This document shows positions 1 through 6,791 of a DNA stretch of 9,570 nucleotides, piece after piece. The notes beneath the pieces are model-generated. The model was given only the letters and a program-made list of their open reading frames with translations, was not told the origin of the DNA and searched no databases. The stretch is from CAZSLZ01 sp964607865. Its GTDB lineage: Bacteria > Vulcanimicrobiota > JAJTBE01 > CAZSLZ01. A program made the position numbers and the translations under genes. The stretch spans positions 1-9,570 of the forward strand of contig CAZSLZ010000126.1 of assembly GCA_964607865.1 (NCBI GenBank). Direction: 5' to 3'. Each line of letters starts with the position of its first letter. Within the stretch, counting starts at the first letter, position 1.

Positions 1-704
1 TTGGCCATTATTTCTTTGGATTCTTTTCTTCTGTTTATGGGTATTAAAAGGTAAAAACCTTCCTTGAATTTTTCCTGATCTACTATAAGATAAATACTGA
101 ATAAGGGAATCACCACGAAAATTGAAAAAGTAACCGAAACTATCTTCTGGGCGATGTTAATGGTTGAACTTACAGCCATATAGGCATACTGCTCAGCTTT
201 GGCAATAATCTTGTCAATTGTATTGGGAATTATATTCCCAGCCTGGCCCGGAAGGCTCTTTTTCAACCATTCGTTTAAATCATTTACCAGCTGGGTTGCC
301 TTATCGGAAAGTTCAGGGAAATTATCTACAAGGTTATTGAATTCAAAGGATATTTTTGGGGCGACATAAGCCAGGATAATTACTACAAACAAGAAAAGAA
401 GCAGATAAACCAGAAAAATTGAAACAGGCCGGTTAAAGCCTTTTTCCCTGATAGTTATCTTCTTTTCTTCATTTCTCAGGTTTATTGTCTTTTTAAAAAT
501 TTTTATTTGCCTGGGAATGGTGAGGGCTATGGGGTTTTCAAAAAATTTTACTCCTGGGTTAAGTATGTATGCCAATAAACCCGACGTAACCAGTATCTTT
601 ATTATTGTTGAAATATGAGAAAGCAGCCAGATTGCAAAAACTGAAAGTATCAACACCAGCACCAGATAAGCTGTTCTGAAAAATTTTTCTCTTGCTTCTT
701 CCAT
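1..704 (-). CDS. AI-2E family transporter, N-terminal part (C-terminus beyond left edge)
   Basis: Translating the minus strand from an ATG at 704 gives 234 open codons to the window edge. The protein is a polytopic membrane protein of the AI-2E family (PF01594), whose members are usually about 340-380 residues, so the last third is missing. Hydrophobic segments lie at about residues 11-29, 31-49, 93-116 and 184-208. A long, mostly polar and amphipathic stretch at about 118-183 precedes the last of these, as is typical of the family. The motif IYLIVDQEKF at about 204-213, followed by a basic IPINRRKE, matches the family's conserved region after that helix. Family members are known or proposed to export AI-2 or to exchange ions, so the substrate cannot be told from sequence. 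A G-rich SD (GGGGG) sits just upstream of the ATG, and a sigma-A promoter lies at 731-759. The loop between helices 2 and 3 (about 58-92) looks longer and more charged than usual. Confidence 0.88.
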   Translation of the reverse strand, partial: MEEAREKFFRTAYLVLVLILSVFAIWLLSHISTIIKILVTSGLLAYILNPGVKFFENPIALTIPRQIKIFKKTINLRNEEKKITIREKGFNRPVSIFLVYLLLFLFVVIILAYVAPKISFEFNNLVDNFPELSDKATQLVNDLNEWLKKSLPGQAGNIIPNTIDKIIAKAEQYAYMAVSSTINIAQKIVSVTFSIFVVIPLFSIYLIVDQEKFKEGFYLLIPINRRKESKEIMA

Positions 705-730
705 AAATCCCCCGAATTAAAATATTATAT

Positions 731-759
731 ATTTTATCAAAATTATGGATTACATGCAA
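731..759 (-). promoter_or_regulatory. Sigma-A type promoter of the AI-2E gene
   Basis: On the minus strand TTGCAT (759-754) and TAAAAT (736-731) are separated by exactly 17 bases. Transcription would begin near 724, giving a leader of about 20 bases that contains the SD. This was found by eye and has no experimental support. Confidence 0.6.
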
Positions 760-849
760 TACCAAAATAATTAAAGTTGCAGGGAAATAAACCCCGCAGG
801 ATTAAGTTTAACCTGATTTAAGTCACGATATAACAGGAAAGGAATATTT

Positions 850-2115
850 ATGCAAGGCATATTTAATTTTGATGATATATTACTGAAAAAGTCAGAAGAA
901 GTTTTTTCTGAAACTCTGAAACAGAGAGAAGAAATACAAAAAACCTGTTTCTTCAACCAGAAAAAAGTTCTGGAAGCTTTTATAGCTGAAAATGTAAGTG
1001 ATTTTCATTTTACAGGAACCACCGGCTACGGGTTTTCGGATGCGGGCCGTGAAACCCTGGACCGGGTGTATGCTCGGATTTTTAAAACCCAAGCTGGCCT
1101 GGTCCGCCATTCTCTTGTTTCAGGAACCCATGCCCTGGCGTCAGTATTGTTTGGAAATCTGCGTCCCGGAGATGAACTCCTTTGTGGAACAGGTGACCCC
1201 TACGACACAATAAAACCGGTTCTGGGGCTTGATAAAACCTGGGGTGGCGGACTGGATGAATGGAATATTTCAACCCGGATTGTCCCCCTTGGTTCTGATG
1301 GAAAACCAGACGCAAAGAAAATTGTGGAAGAAGTCAGTAATAAAACACGAATGCTTTATTTACAAAGATCCTGTGGTTATAACTGGTACCCATCTGTTTC
1401 AGTGAACCAGCTGGGAGAAATAATACAGGCTGTGAAAAAAAAGAAAAAAGATGTCATAGTAATGATTGACAATTGTTATGGTGAAATGGTGGAGAAACTG
1501 GAGCCTACCCAGGCAGGCGCCGATGTCATGGGTGGATCTCTCATAAAAAATATGGGAGGGAGCATTGCACCCACTGGTGGTTACATTGTGGGCACAGAAG
1601 AAACGGTTGCAAGGGCAACCAATGCTCTGACCTGTCCGGGAATTGGGGCTGATGAGGGCGCTACCCTGGGGCTTAACCGTTTATTATTCCAGGGGGCTTT
1701 CTTTGCACCGAAGATTGTGGCTGAAGCCCTGTCGGGAGTGGTATGGGCAGCGTGTTTACTGGAAAAATTCGGGTTTGAGACAAAACCCCATTGGAACGAA
1801 ATTCGAACCGATATTATTCAGGGTATTAAGCTTGGCAGTGTGGAAAAACAGAAAGTATTCTGCAGGGGAATCCAGAATGCGTGCCCCGTTGATCACCGGG
1901 CTGCACCGGAGCCGGCGGATCTGCCCGGATACAGGGACCCCATATTAATGGCGGGTGGGACTTTCATTCAGGGTTCTTCCATTGAACTTTCATGCGATGG
2001 CCCATTACGTCCTCCCTATGCAGTTTATCTTCAGGGAGGTATCTCCTTTGAACATATTCAGATTGGAGTTTTAAACGCAATACAGGAAATGAAGAACAGC
2101 GGTTTTATCAAATGA
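850..2115 (+). CDS. ynbB: PLP-dependent lyase-like protein, YnbB / 'aluminum resistance' family
   Basis: This 421-residue protein belongs to the Met_gamma_lyase / aluminum-resistance family (PF06838), whose best known member is Bacillus YnbB. It is a cytosolic fold-type I PLP enzyme related to cystathionine and methionine gamma-lyases. Visible landmarks are the N-terminal TGTTGYGFSDAGRE region (about 55-68), SGTHAL at 91-96 (cofactor phosphate region), IDNCYGEM at 206-213 with D207 as the likely partner of the pyridine nitrogen, and GGSLIKN at 228-234 with K233 as the likely Schiff-base lysine. The length is normal for the family and no key residue appears lost. The ATG at 850 follows AGGAAAGGAA (836-845), a good SD. 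The stop overlaps the ATG of the downstream EIIC gene (ATGA, 2112-2115), so the two are probably translationally coupled. The true substrate of this family is poorly established; a sulfur-amino-acid beta- or gamma-elimination is inferred only from homology. Confidence 0.93.
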   Translation: MQGIFNFDDILLKKSEEVFSETLKQREEIQKTCFFNQKKVLEAFIAENVSDFHFTGTTGYGFSDAGRETLDRVYARIFKTQAGLVRHSLVSGTHALASVLFGNLRPGDELLCGTGDPYDTIKPVLGLDKTWGGGLDEWNISTRIVPLGSDGKPDAKKIVEEVSNKTRMLYLQRSCGYNWYPSVSVNQLGEIIQAVKKKKKDVIVMIDNCYGEMVEKLEPTQAGADVMGGSLIKNMGGSIAPTGGYIVGTEETVARATNALTCPGIGADEGATLGLNRLLFQGAFFAPKIVAEALSGVVWAACLLEKFGFETKPHWNEIRTDIIQGIKLGSVEKQKVFCRGIQNACPVDHRAAPEPADLPGYRDPILMAGGTFIQGSSIELSCDGPLRPPYAVYLQGGISFEHIQIGVLNAIQEMKNSGFIK

Positions 2116-3338
2116 GCCAGAAATCTGATGCAAAACAAATTGAATATGAGAATAAATTTATTCATTTTCTTGAAAATAAAATCTTTCCTCATCTGATAAA
2201 ACTAAATCAGATTAAATTTCTCGATGCAATCAAGGAGTCAGTGATCTATTCACTTCCCTGTATTGTAATTGCATTTATCTGTTTTTACTTTCTTGTTTTT
2301 ACCAGTGGGGAAACAAAGTTCAGGCTCATAAAGGCTTTCTCTGTTTCTCTGGGAACCATGGCGTTATGGGTTTCTTTTTATTTACCCATAGCATACAGCA
2401 GAAAGAAAAAACTTGTACCAGCCATCTGCTCCGGCATTATTTCTTTTCTGACCTTTCTTCTGACCATGATGCCCCTGCGTTTCAGTATAAACAGAATTGC
2501 AGATAAATTTGAATTGCTGTCCAGGGGAGGTATTATTATTGGAATATTTGTGGGTGGGCTGTTCATTTCAACCGACAAATTTCTAAAAGATAAAAACCCC
2601 GCAAGGTGGATTATAAGCAAGTTTCTGGTTTTCTCAGCTTTTTTAATTATTTCTTATTCTCTGCTGGCTGTTAATAAAAATATTTTTCAAATATTCGATA
2701 GTTTTATCCGGCCATTGCTTTCAGGCGCCGATTCCATACCCGCCGCCATAACTATCGTTTTGTTAAGTTGCCTGTTCTGGCTGGCGGGGGTTCACGGGTC
2801 GGGGGTAATGGGTGGCTTTATCATTCCAATTTATATTGTTCTCTTCAACGCTAACTTGCAGGCGTATAATAACGGCCTGCCGCTTCCCTATGTTATTGTA
2901 CCCTCCTTTTTTGTCTGGGCTGCTATCGGGGGCGCCGGTTCTACCCTGCCTCTGTGTTTGTTCATGTTGTTTTCCAAAGTTAAGCATCTGAGGAATGTGG
3001 CAAAAATTTCAATTTTACCCTCGATATTTAACCTGAATGAACCTCTCATATATGGGTTGCCAATAGTAATGAACCCTCTGCTTGCGGTTCCCTTTGTGTT
3101 AACACCGGTGGTTCTTGTTATCGTCAATTATCTTGCCCTTTATTTCCGGCTGGTTCACAGGATTTTTATATATCCCATTTATACTATGCCTCTACCTGTT
3201 CACGCATACCTCGCAACTCTGGATTGGAGGGCGCCATTGCTTATCTTTATTGACTTTTTAATTGCATCAGCTATTTACTTTCCGTTTTTCAGGTTGCTGG
3301 AAAGAGTGGAGTTGAAAAAAGAAAAAGAGGAAAACTAA
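2112..3338 (+). CDS. Orphan PTS EIIC permease, cellobiose/lactose (ChbC/CelB-like) type
   Basis: This 408-residue polytopic membrane protein belongs to the PTS_EIIC family (PF02378). An N-terminal amphipathic stretch (about 13-45) precedes roughly ten hydrophobic segments. The signature region is intact: GVHGSG at 226-231, GGAGSTLPL at 273-281 and FNLNEPLIYGLPIV at 306-319. In the Bacillus cereus ChbC structure, the histidine of the GxHG loop and the glutamate of the NEP loop contact the sugar. H228 and E310 correspond to them here, so a carbohydrate or carbohydrate-like substrate is plausible. No EIIA or EIIB domain is fused or encoded nearby, so phosphorylation would need subunits from elsewhere, or the protein acts as a facilitator. 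The gene starts inside the stop codon of the PLP enzyme gene. The protein is slightly shorter than typical family members (about 430-450), and its C-terminus is a charged KKEKEEN tail. Confidence 0.92.
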   Translation: MSQKSDAKQIEYENKFIHFLENKIFPHLIKLNQIKFLDAIKESVIYSLPCIVIAFICFYFLVFTSGETKFRLIKAFSVSLGTMALWVSFYLPIAYSRKKKLVPAICSGIISFLTFLLTMMPLRFSINRIADKFELLSRGGIIIGIFVGGLFISTDKFLKDKNPARWIISKFLVFSAFLIISYSLLAVNKNIFQIFDSFIRPLLSGADSIPAAITIVLLSCLFWLAGVHGSGVMGGFIIPIYIVLFNANLQAYNNGLPLPYVIVPSFFVWAAIGGAGSTLPLCLFMLFSKVKHLRNVAKISILPSIFNLNEPLIYGLPIVMNPLLAVPFVLTPVVLVIVNYLALYFRLVHRIFIYPIYTMPLPVHAYLATLDWRAPLLIFIDFLIASAIYFPFFRLLERVELKKEKEEN

Positions 3339-3379
3339 CAGGATCTCATTACACAATATCCCTGTCGATGGAGGCTCAA

Positions 3380-3853
3380 CTAGCTGTATTTCTGGTGTGA
3401 AGCTATGATGCGATCAACGCTTCTCTTTGCTTCCCGTGCTTTTATTGCCTCGCGCTTGTCAAATTGTTTCTTGCCTTTGCATAGCCCAAGTTCAACTTTT
3501 ATATAAGGGCCGGAAAAATATAATTTTAAAGGAATCAGCGTAAGCCCTTTTTCTGCCAGTTTTCCGTATAATCTTCTGATCTGGCTCTTGTGAAGGAGTA
3601 ACTTTCTTTTGCGCCTGGGTTTGTGGTTATAATAAACCGATGCATGGTTGAACTGGGGAATATGCAGGTTTAATAAATACATCTCTCCATCATCAATAGT
3701 GGCATAACTGTCAGCCAGGCTGGCTTTACCCTGGCGAAGGGATTTAACCTCGGTGCCTAAGAGGGATATGCCAGCTTCAAGCCGATCCAGAACATAATAT
3801 TCATGAAAAGCTTTTCGGTTTGATGTAATTACTTTGGTTTCTCGATTGTCCAT
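3380..3853 (-). CDS. smpB: SsrA-binding protein SmpB
   Basis: This 157-residue protein is SmpB, the partner of tmRNA (SsrA) in trans-translation, which rescues ribosomes stalled on mRNAs without a stop codon. The family hallmarks are in order: NRKAFHEYY (12-20), EAGISLLGTEVKSLR (26-40), DSYA near 48-51, a central NLHIPQFNHAS, and the C-terminal LGLCKGKKQFDKREAIK, followed by a basic tail (about 139-157) that in known SmpB proteins enters the vacant mRNA channel. The length is typical. The ATG at 3853 lies 9 bases after the rtcB stop. The only reasonable SD, AAAGGA (3871-3866), is formed by the last codons of rtcB, which implies coupled expression. The gene converges on the EIIC gene with only 41 bases between the two stops. 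No ssrA gene is visible beside it. Confidence 0.97.
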   Translation of the reverse strand: MDNRETKVITSNRKAFHEYYVLDRLEAGISLLGTEVKSLRQGKASLADSYATIDDGEMYLLNLHIPQFNHASVYYNHKPRRKRKLLLHKSQIRRLYGKLAEKGLTLIPLKLYFSGPYIKVELGLCKGKKQFDKREAIKAREAKRSVDRIIASHQKYS

Positions 3854-3862
3854 TCTTCTAAG

Positions 3863-5317
3863 CTATCCTTTCATTACTCCCAGTGGTTTAAGTTTTGCCA
3901 CTTTTCTTGCTAATCCTGCCCCGTGGGCAGTGTTGACCACGTTGGCTATATCCTTGTAAGCATCGGGGGCTTCTTCTGCCAGTGACGACCATGAAACACC
4001 CTTCACATAAATGCCCTTTTTCTCCAGTTCGCCGGCAATATCACGGCCTTTCAGGCTTCTCTTCGCGGCACCCCGGCTCATTACCCTTCCTGCTCCATGG
4101 CAGGTTGAAGAAAAGCTGAGGTCTTTTGAATTGTTGGCCCCTGCCAGCAGATAGGAATATCTTCCCATATCGCCGGGAATGATAACAGCCTGCCCAACTT
4201 CACGGTGAGCCCTGGGTATTTCGCTGGAACCAGGGCCGAAGGAACGGGTGGCGCCCTTTCGATGCACGCATAAAGTCTTCTCTTTTCCATCAATGACATA
4301 TTTTTCAAACTTTGCTATGTTGTGTGTTACATCGTAAATCTGTTCCATCCCCAGCCTGCTGTATGAAGTTTTAAAAATTTTTTCAAAAACTTCTCTCACC
4401 TTGTGAACAATTATTTGCCGGTTGCACCAGGCAAAATTGGCAGCAGCTGCCATAGCTGAAAGATACTCCCGGCCTTCTTCAGATTTTATTGGAACACAAC
4501 TTAACTGCCGGTCAGGGACCTCTATTCCATACTTTATCCGGGCTTTCCCCAGAGAGGATATATAATCAGAGGCAACCTGATGGCCCAGGCCCCTTGAGCC
4601 GGTATGGATCATGACAGTTACCATTCCTTTTTCAATTCCAAAAGCCCGGGCAGCTTCTTCATCAAAAATTTCCTGGACTGCCTGTATTTCCAGAAAATGA
4701 TTCCCCGAACCCAGGGTGCCTAGCTGTCCTATACCTCTTTTTAATGCCTGGCTGCTTACAGCATCAATGTCAGCTTTCTCCAGAAAACCTTTTGATTCTG
4801 TAAATTCCAGGTCTTTCTGTTCTCCCATGCCTTGCGCCACAGCCCATTGACTGCCCCGTCTAAGAATTTTTTCAAGGTCTTTTTTAGAAATACTTGCACT
4901 TCCGCCTTTTCCCACACCACAGGGAATTGAAGAAAAAAGCGATAGAATAATTGTGTCTATTCTGTTTTTCACATCTTCTCTGGTAAGGCCAGTTCTTAAT
5001 AAGCGAACTCCGCAGTTAATATCATAACCGATGCCACCCGGAGATATGACCCCGGTTTTTGTATCAAAAGCTGCGACTCCTCCTACGGGAAAACCGTAAC
5101 CCCAGTGGATATCAGGCATGGCCAGGGATGGGCCTGTAATTCCGGGTAAACAGGCAACATTGGCAACCTGTTCCACAGCCTGTTCCTGATCTATAATATC
5201 CATCAGTTGATTGTCGGCAAAAATTATGCCGTCGGTGTTCATACATTGCTTGTATGTTTTTGGCAGCCGCCAACGGTACTCATCGATTCTTTCAAGAATA
5301 GAACGCCATTTATACAT
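3863..5317 (-). CDS. rtcB: RNA-splicing ligase RtcB
   Basis: This 484-residue protein is the Mn2+/GTP-dependent RNA ligase RtcB, which joins 2',3'-cyclic phosphate or 3'-phosphate ends to 5'-OH ends. All active-site elements are visible (numbered from the ATG at 5317): DIHWGYGFPVGG (69-80), D99 and C102 in GYDINCGVR, N206 and H207 in GSGNHFLE, H238 in HTGSRGLG, H332 in DVTHN, the KGATRSFGPGS loop (354-364), and H407 in CHGAGR, the histidine guanylylated in Pyrococcus RtcB (H404). The length is standard. An in-frame GTG at 5326 would add three residues but has no SD. AGGGTGATT (5329-5321) is well placed for the ATG at 5317, so that start is preferred. That SD overlaps the stop of the upstream signalling-tip gene, and the end of rtcB supplies the SD for smpB. 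The gene is therefore part of a tight three-gene unit. No archease or RtcA is present. Confidence 0.97.
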   Translation of the reverse strand: MYKWRSILERIDEYRWRLPKTYKQCMNTDGIIFADNQLMDIIDQEQAVEQVANVACLPGITGPSLAMPDIHWGYGFPVGGVAAFDTKTGVISPGGIGYDINCGVRLLRTGLTREDVKNRIDTIILSLFSSIPCGVGKGGSASISKKDLEKILRRGSQWAVAQGMGEQKDLEFTESKGFLEKADIDAVSSQALKRGIGQLGTLGSGNHFLEIQAVQEIFDEEAARAFGIEKGMVTVMIHTGSRGLGHQVASDYISSLGKARIKYGIEVPDRQLSCVPIKSEEGREYLSAMAAAANFAWCNRQIIVHKVREVFEKIFKTSYSRLGMEQIYDVTHNIAKFEKYVIDGKEKTLCVHRKGATRSFGPGSSEIPRAHREVGQAVIIPGDMGRYSYLLAGANNSKDLSFSSTCHGAGRVMSRGAAKRSLKGRDIAGELEKKGIYVKGVSWSSLAEEAPDAYKDIANVVNTAHGAGLARKVAKLKPLGVMKG

Positions 5318-5320
5318 TTG

Positions 5321-5329
5321 AATCACCCT
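5321..5329 (-). promoter_or_regulatory. SD site that sets the rtcB start
   Basis: AGGGTGATT matches the GGTGAT part of the extended SD and stands 3-9 bases from ATG 5317. It overlaps the TAG stop (5330-5328) of the preceding gene, which suggests translational coupling and argues against the GTG at 5326. Confidence 0.6.
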
Positions 5330-5822
5330 ATATGTCTAACTGTTCAATGGAAATATCAATTTTGTTTGAGACCTCCAGTATTTCGAAACTTTTATTCGAA
5401 ATATCTTCGACCATTCTTACAGCAAATTGAGCTGAATTTTTAACTTCGTTGGCAACCACTGCAAACCCCTTGCCGGTATGGCCTGCACGGGCAGCTTCTA
5501 TACGGGCATTAATTGCCAGGGTAGATAAATCGAGAGCTACTCTGTTAATGCTATCCAGCGATCTGCCAATTCCGCTCATGCTAAATTTTATAGAATTTTT
5601 AATCCCTGTGATATCATTTTTAACAGTTTTTACCTTGAATTGTTCATCCAATTTCAGATGATGTAATAAATTGCTTGCCCTGGAATTTATAACATGGGTG
5701 TTCTGGGGTACTTTTTTTCTCAGTATTTCATATACTTTTTCTGAACCGGCTTTTCCACCTCCCACAATACCCAGCTTCAAAGTTACATCTTTCTTTTCAT
5801 TATTCTCTACTGCATTCTGCAT
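5328..5822 (-). CDS. Small soluble MCP-tip protein with truncated Rossmann domain (paralog of the gene at 5931-6614)
   Basis: This 164-residue cytosolic protein has no membrane segment. Residues 17-26 (LGIVGGGKAG) look like the first strand and glycine loop of a Rossmann fold. Residues 70-164 carry the central part of an MCP signalling hairpin (PF00015-like), with LSTLAINARIEAARAG at 99-114 and GKGFAVVANEVKNSAQ at 117-132. Compared with the 227-residue neighbour it aligns without gaps except for one clean loss of 59 residues between its residues 26 and 27. Most of the nucleotide-binding fold is therefore missing, while the part before the hairpin (27-69) and the hairpin itself are kept. The reading frame is intact and the hairpin residues are conserved, so it is probably expressed rather than a pseudogene. 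It is the first gene of the unit with rtcB and smpB. The SD is weak (AAGG about 9 bases before the ATG). Its function is unknown: it could heterodimerise with the neighbour or signal without a ligand. Confidence 0.85.
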   Translation of the reverse strand: MQNAVENNEKKDVTLKLGIVGGGKAGSEKVYEILRKKVPQNTHVINSRASNLLHHLKLDEQFKVKTVKNDITGIKNSIKFSMSGIGRSLDSINRVALDLSTLAINARIEAARAGHTGKGFAVVANEVKNSAQFAVRMVEDISNKSFEILEVSNKIDISIEQLDI

Positions 5823-5878
5823 GAAACTTGCCTTCTTTCCTTGCTTTGATTAATATTTCATCTTCTGTGCTATATAAA

Positions 5879-5904
5879 AAGTTCTCACCCTAAGATGAGA
5901 ACTT
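5879..5904 (-). terminator. Intrinsic terminator after the full-length Rossmann-MCP gene
   Basis: On the minus strand a perfect 9-bp stem (AAGTTCTCA / TGAGAACTT, 8-base loop) is followed directly by TTT and then ATATA. It lies 27 bases after the stop at 5931. The stem is AT-rich, so termination may be incomplete and some transcripts could read into the downstream signalling-tip/rtcB/smpB unit, for which I see no clear promoter. Confidence 0.65.
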
Positions 5905-5930
5905 AAGAGTTAAACTTTTCAAATTATATA

Positions 5931-6614
5931 CTAAAACGATAACTTTTTCAATGAGTCATCAATTTTCGTTGAAACATCCAGAATACCATCACTGATATTT
6001 GATATCTCCTCTATCATTTCTGATGAGTATTGGGCTGAATTTTTGACCTCGTTGGCCACTACGGCGAAACCCTTACCCGACTGGCCTGCGCGGGCTGCTT
6101 CAATTCTTGCGTTGATAGCCAGGGTGGATAAATCAACCGATACCCGTTTTATGCCGTTAAGCGATTTTCCGATACTGCTTAAACTGGATTTAATTCGGCT
6201 CTTTACCTCGGTAATGTCTTCCACCACTTCGCTTACTATGTGTTGTTCATCCATTTTCAGGTGATACAGAAGCTTGTTTGCCTTGCAATTAATCACAAAA
6301 GTGTCTTTTGATGCTTTCTGGTTTAAAATCTCAAAAACCTTATCGGAACCCGTCACCTCCACAAGATAATCAATGCTTTCTGATTTAATAGCTTTGTCAA
6401 TGTCTGTGTAAGTCTTTATTCCCATTCTTTTTGCCAATACCATGGCTGGAGCTTCAGGGTTTAGATCTACCACAAATCGTAAATCCAGGCTTTGGCTTTT
6501 TGAAAAAATTTGAAGCATTTGTACTCCCGCATTACCTCCTCCAACTATTCCCAAAGAAACAGTTTCAATCTTCCCTTCTTTAGTTTTCATCTTAACTTCC
6601 GTGCAGACGTCCAT
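5931..6614 (-). CDS. Soluble Rossmann-fold / MCP signalling-tip fusion protein
   Basis: This 227-residue protein has two parts. Residues about 19-110 resemble an NAD(P)-binding Rossmann domain of the oxidoreductase/homoserine-dehydrogenase kind: strand plus glycine loop LGIVGGGNAG (21-30), a second strand FVVDLNPEAP (47-56) with D50 where an adenosine-ribose-binding acid is expected, MGIKTYTDIDKAI (64-76) and IDYLVEVTGS (81-90). Residues about 130-227 are an MCP-like antiparallel coiled-coil hairpin, with DLSTLAINARIEAARAG at 161-177 and GKGFAVVANEV at 180-190 forming the tip that in chemoreceptors contacts CheA and CheW. There is no HAMP, membrane helix or signal peptide, and each arm is only about 45-50 residues long. 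No catalytic domain follows the Rossmann part, so a sensory role (dinucleotide or redox state) is inferred. ATG 6614 has a strong SD (GGAGGAT, 6628-6622 region) and a good promoter at 6664-6692. No che gene is in the window, so a partner is not shown. Confidence 0.85.
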   Translation of the reverse strand: MDVCTEVKMKTKEGKIETVSLGIVGGGNAGVQMLQIFSKSQSLDLRFVVDLNPEAPAMVLAKRMGIKTYTDIDKAIKSESIDYLVEVTGSDKVFEILNQKASKDTFVINCKANKLLYHLKMDEQHIVSEVVEDITEVKSRIKSSLSSIGKSLNGIKRVSVDLSTLAINARIEAARAGQSGKGFAVVANEVKNSAQYSSEMIEEISNISDGILDVSTKIDDSLKKLSF

Positions 6615-6663
6615 GGTTTAATCCTCCATTGTTTATTAATCTTTTCTATTTATAATTTCTATT

Positions 6664-6692
6664 TTTATAATAATTTATGAGATATTTTGCAA
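6664..6692 (-). promoter_or_regulatory. Sigma-A type promoter of the Rossmann-MCP gene
   Basis: On the minus strand TTGCAA (6692-6687) and TATAAA (6669-6664) are 17 bases apart. The start of transcription would fall near 6657, leaving a leader of about 43 bases with the GGAGG SD near its end. Confidence 0.6.
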
Positions 6693-6729
6693 TAAATTCA
6701 AATCTCCTACATTGTGAAATTTTTCCCCC

Positions 6730-6753
6730 AAAAAAAACCCCATAAAAATGGGG
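6730..6753 (-). terminator. Intrinsic terminator of the CstB-like gene
   Basis: On the minus strand the 6-bp stem CCCCAT / ATGGGG with a TTTT loop is followed by eight T residues, 38 bases after the stop at 6792. This is a textbook rho-independent terminator. A further GGGGG right after the T tract (6729-6725) could pair with the C run and form a competing structure. Confidence 0.85.
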
Positions 6754-6791
6754 GGTGCAAAATATAGTTTTGGGAGTTTATTGAAGCAAGC

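Noticed and set aside
829..834. TATAAC as a -10 box for the ynbB-like gene
   Set aside because: No good -35 box is upstream, and transcription would begin downstream of the SD at 836-845. The promoter of this unit was not located with confidence.
1435..1449. A8-G-A6 run in the ynbB-like gene as a programmed slippage site
   Set aside because: The run encodes a plain poly-lysine stretch, the frame is intact on both sides, and no alternative product of interest results.
1643..1948. Open frame of 101 codons on the plus strand within the ynbB-like gene
   Set aside because: It is a +1 frame inside a clearly conserved enzyme, has no recognisable domain, and its composition is typical of a shadow frame.
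3339..3379. Possible bidirectional terminator between the convergent EIIC and smpB genes (CAGGAT ... ATCCCTG)
   Set aside because: The stem is short with a bulge, and there is no T tract on either strand.
3339..3380. tmRNA (ssrA) next to smpB
   Set aside because: ssrA often neighbours smpB, but the spacer is only 41 bases and has neither the tRNA-like acceptor nor a CCA end. The gene must lie elsewhere.
5328..5822. The 164-residue protein as a pseudogene
   Set aside because: The deletion is in frame, the tip residues are conserved, and there are no internal stops. The gene is also coupled to rtcB.
5823..5930. Separate promoter for the signalling-tip/rtcB/smpB unit
   Set aside because: AT-rich hexamers such as TATATA are present after the terminator, but none has a reasonable -35 partner at 16-18 bases.
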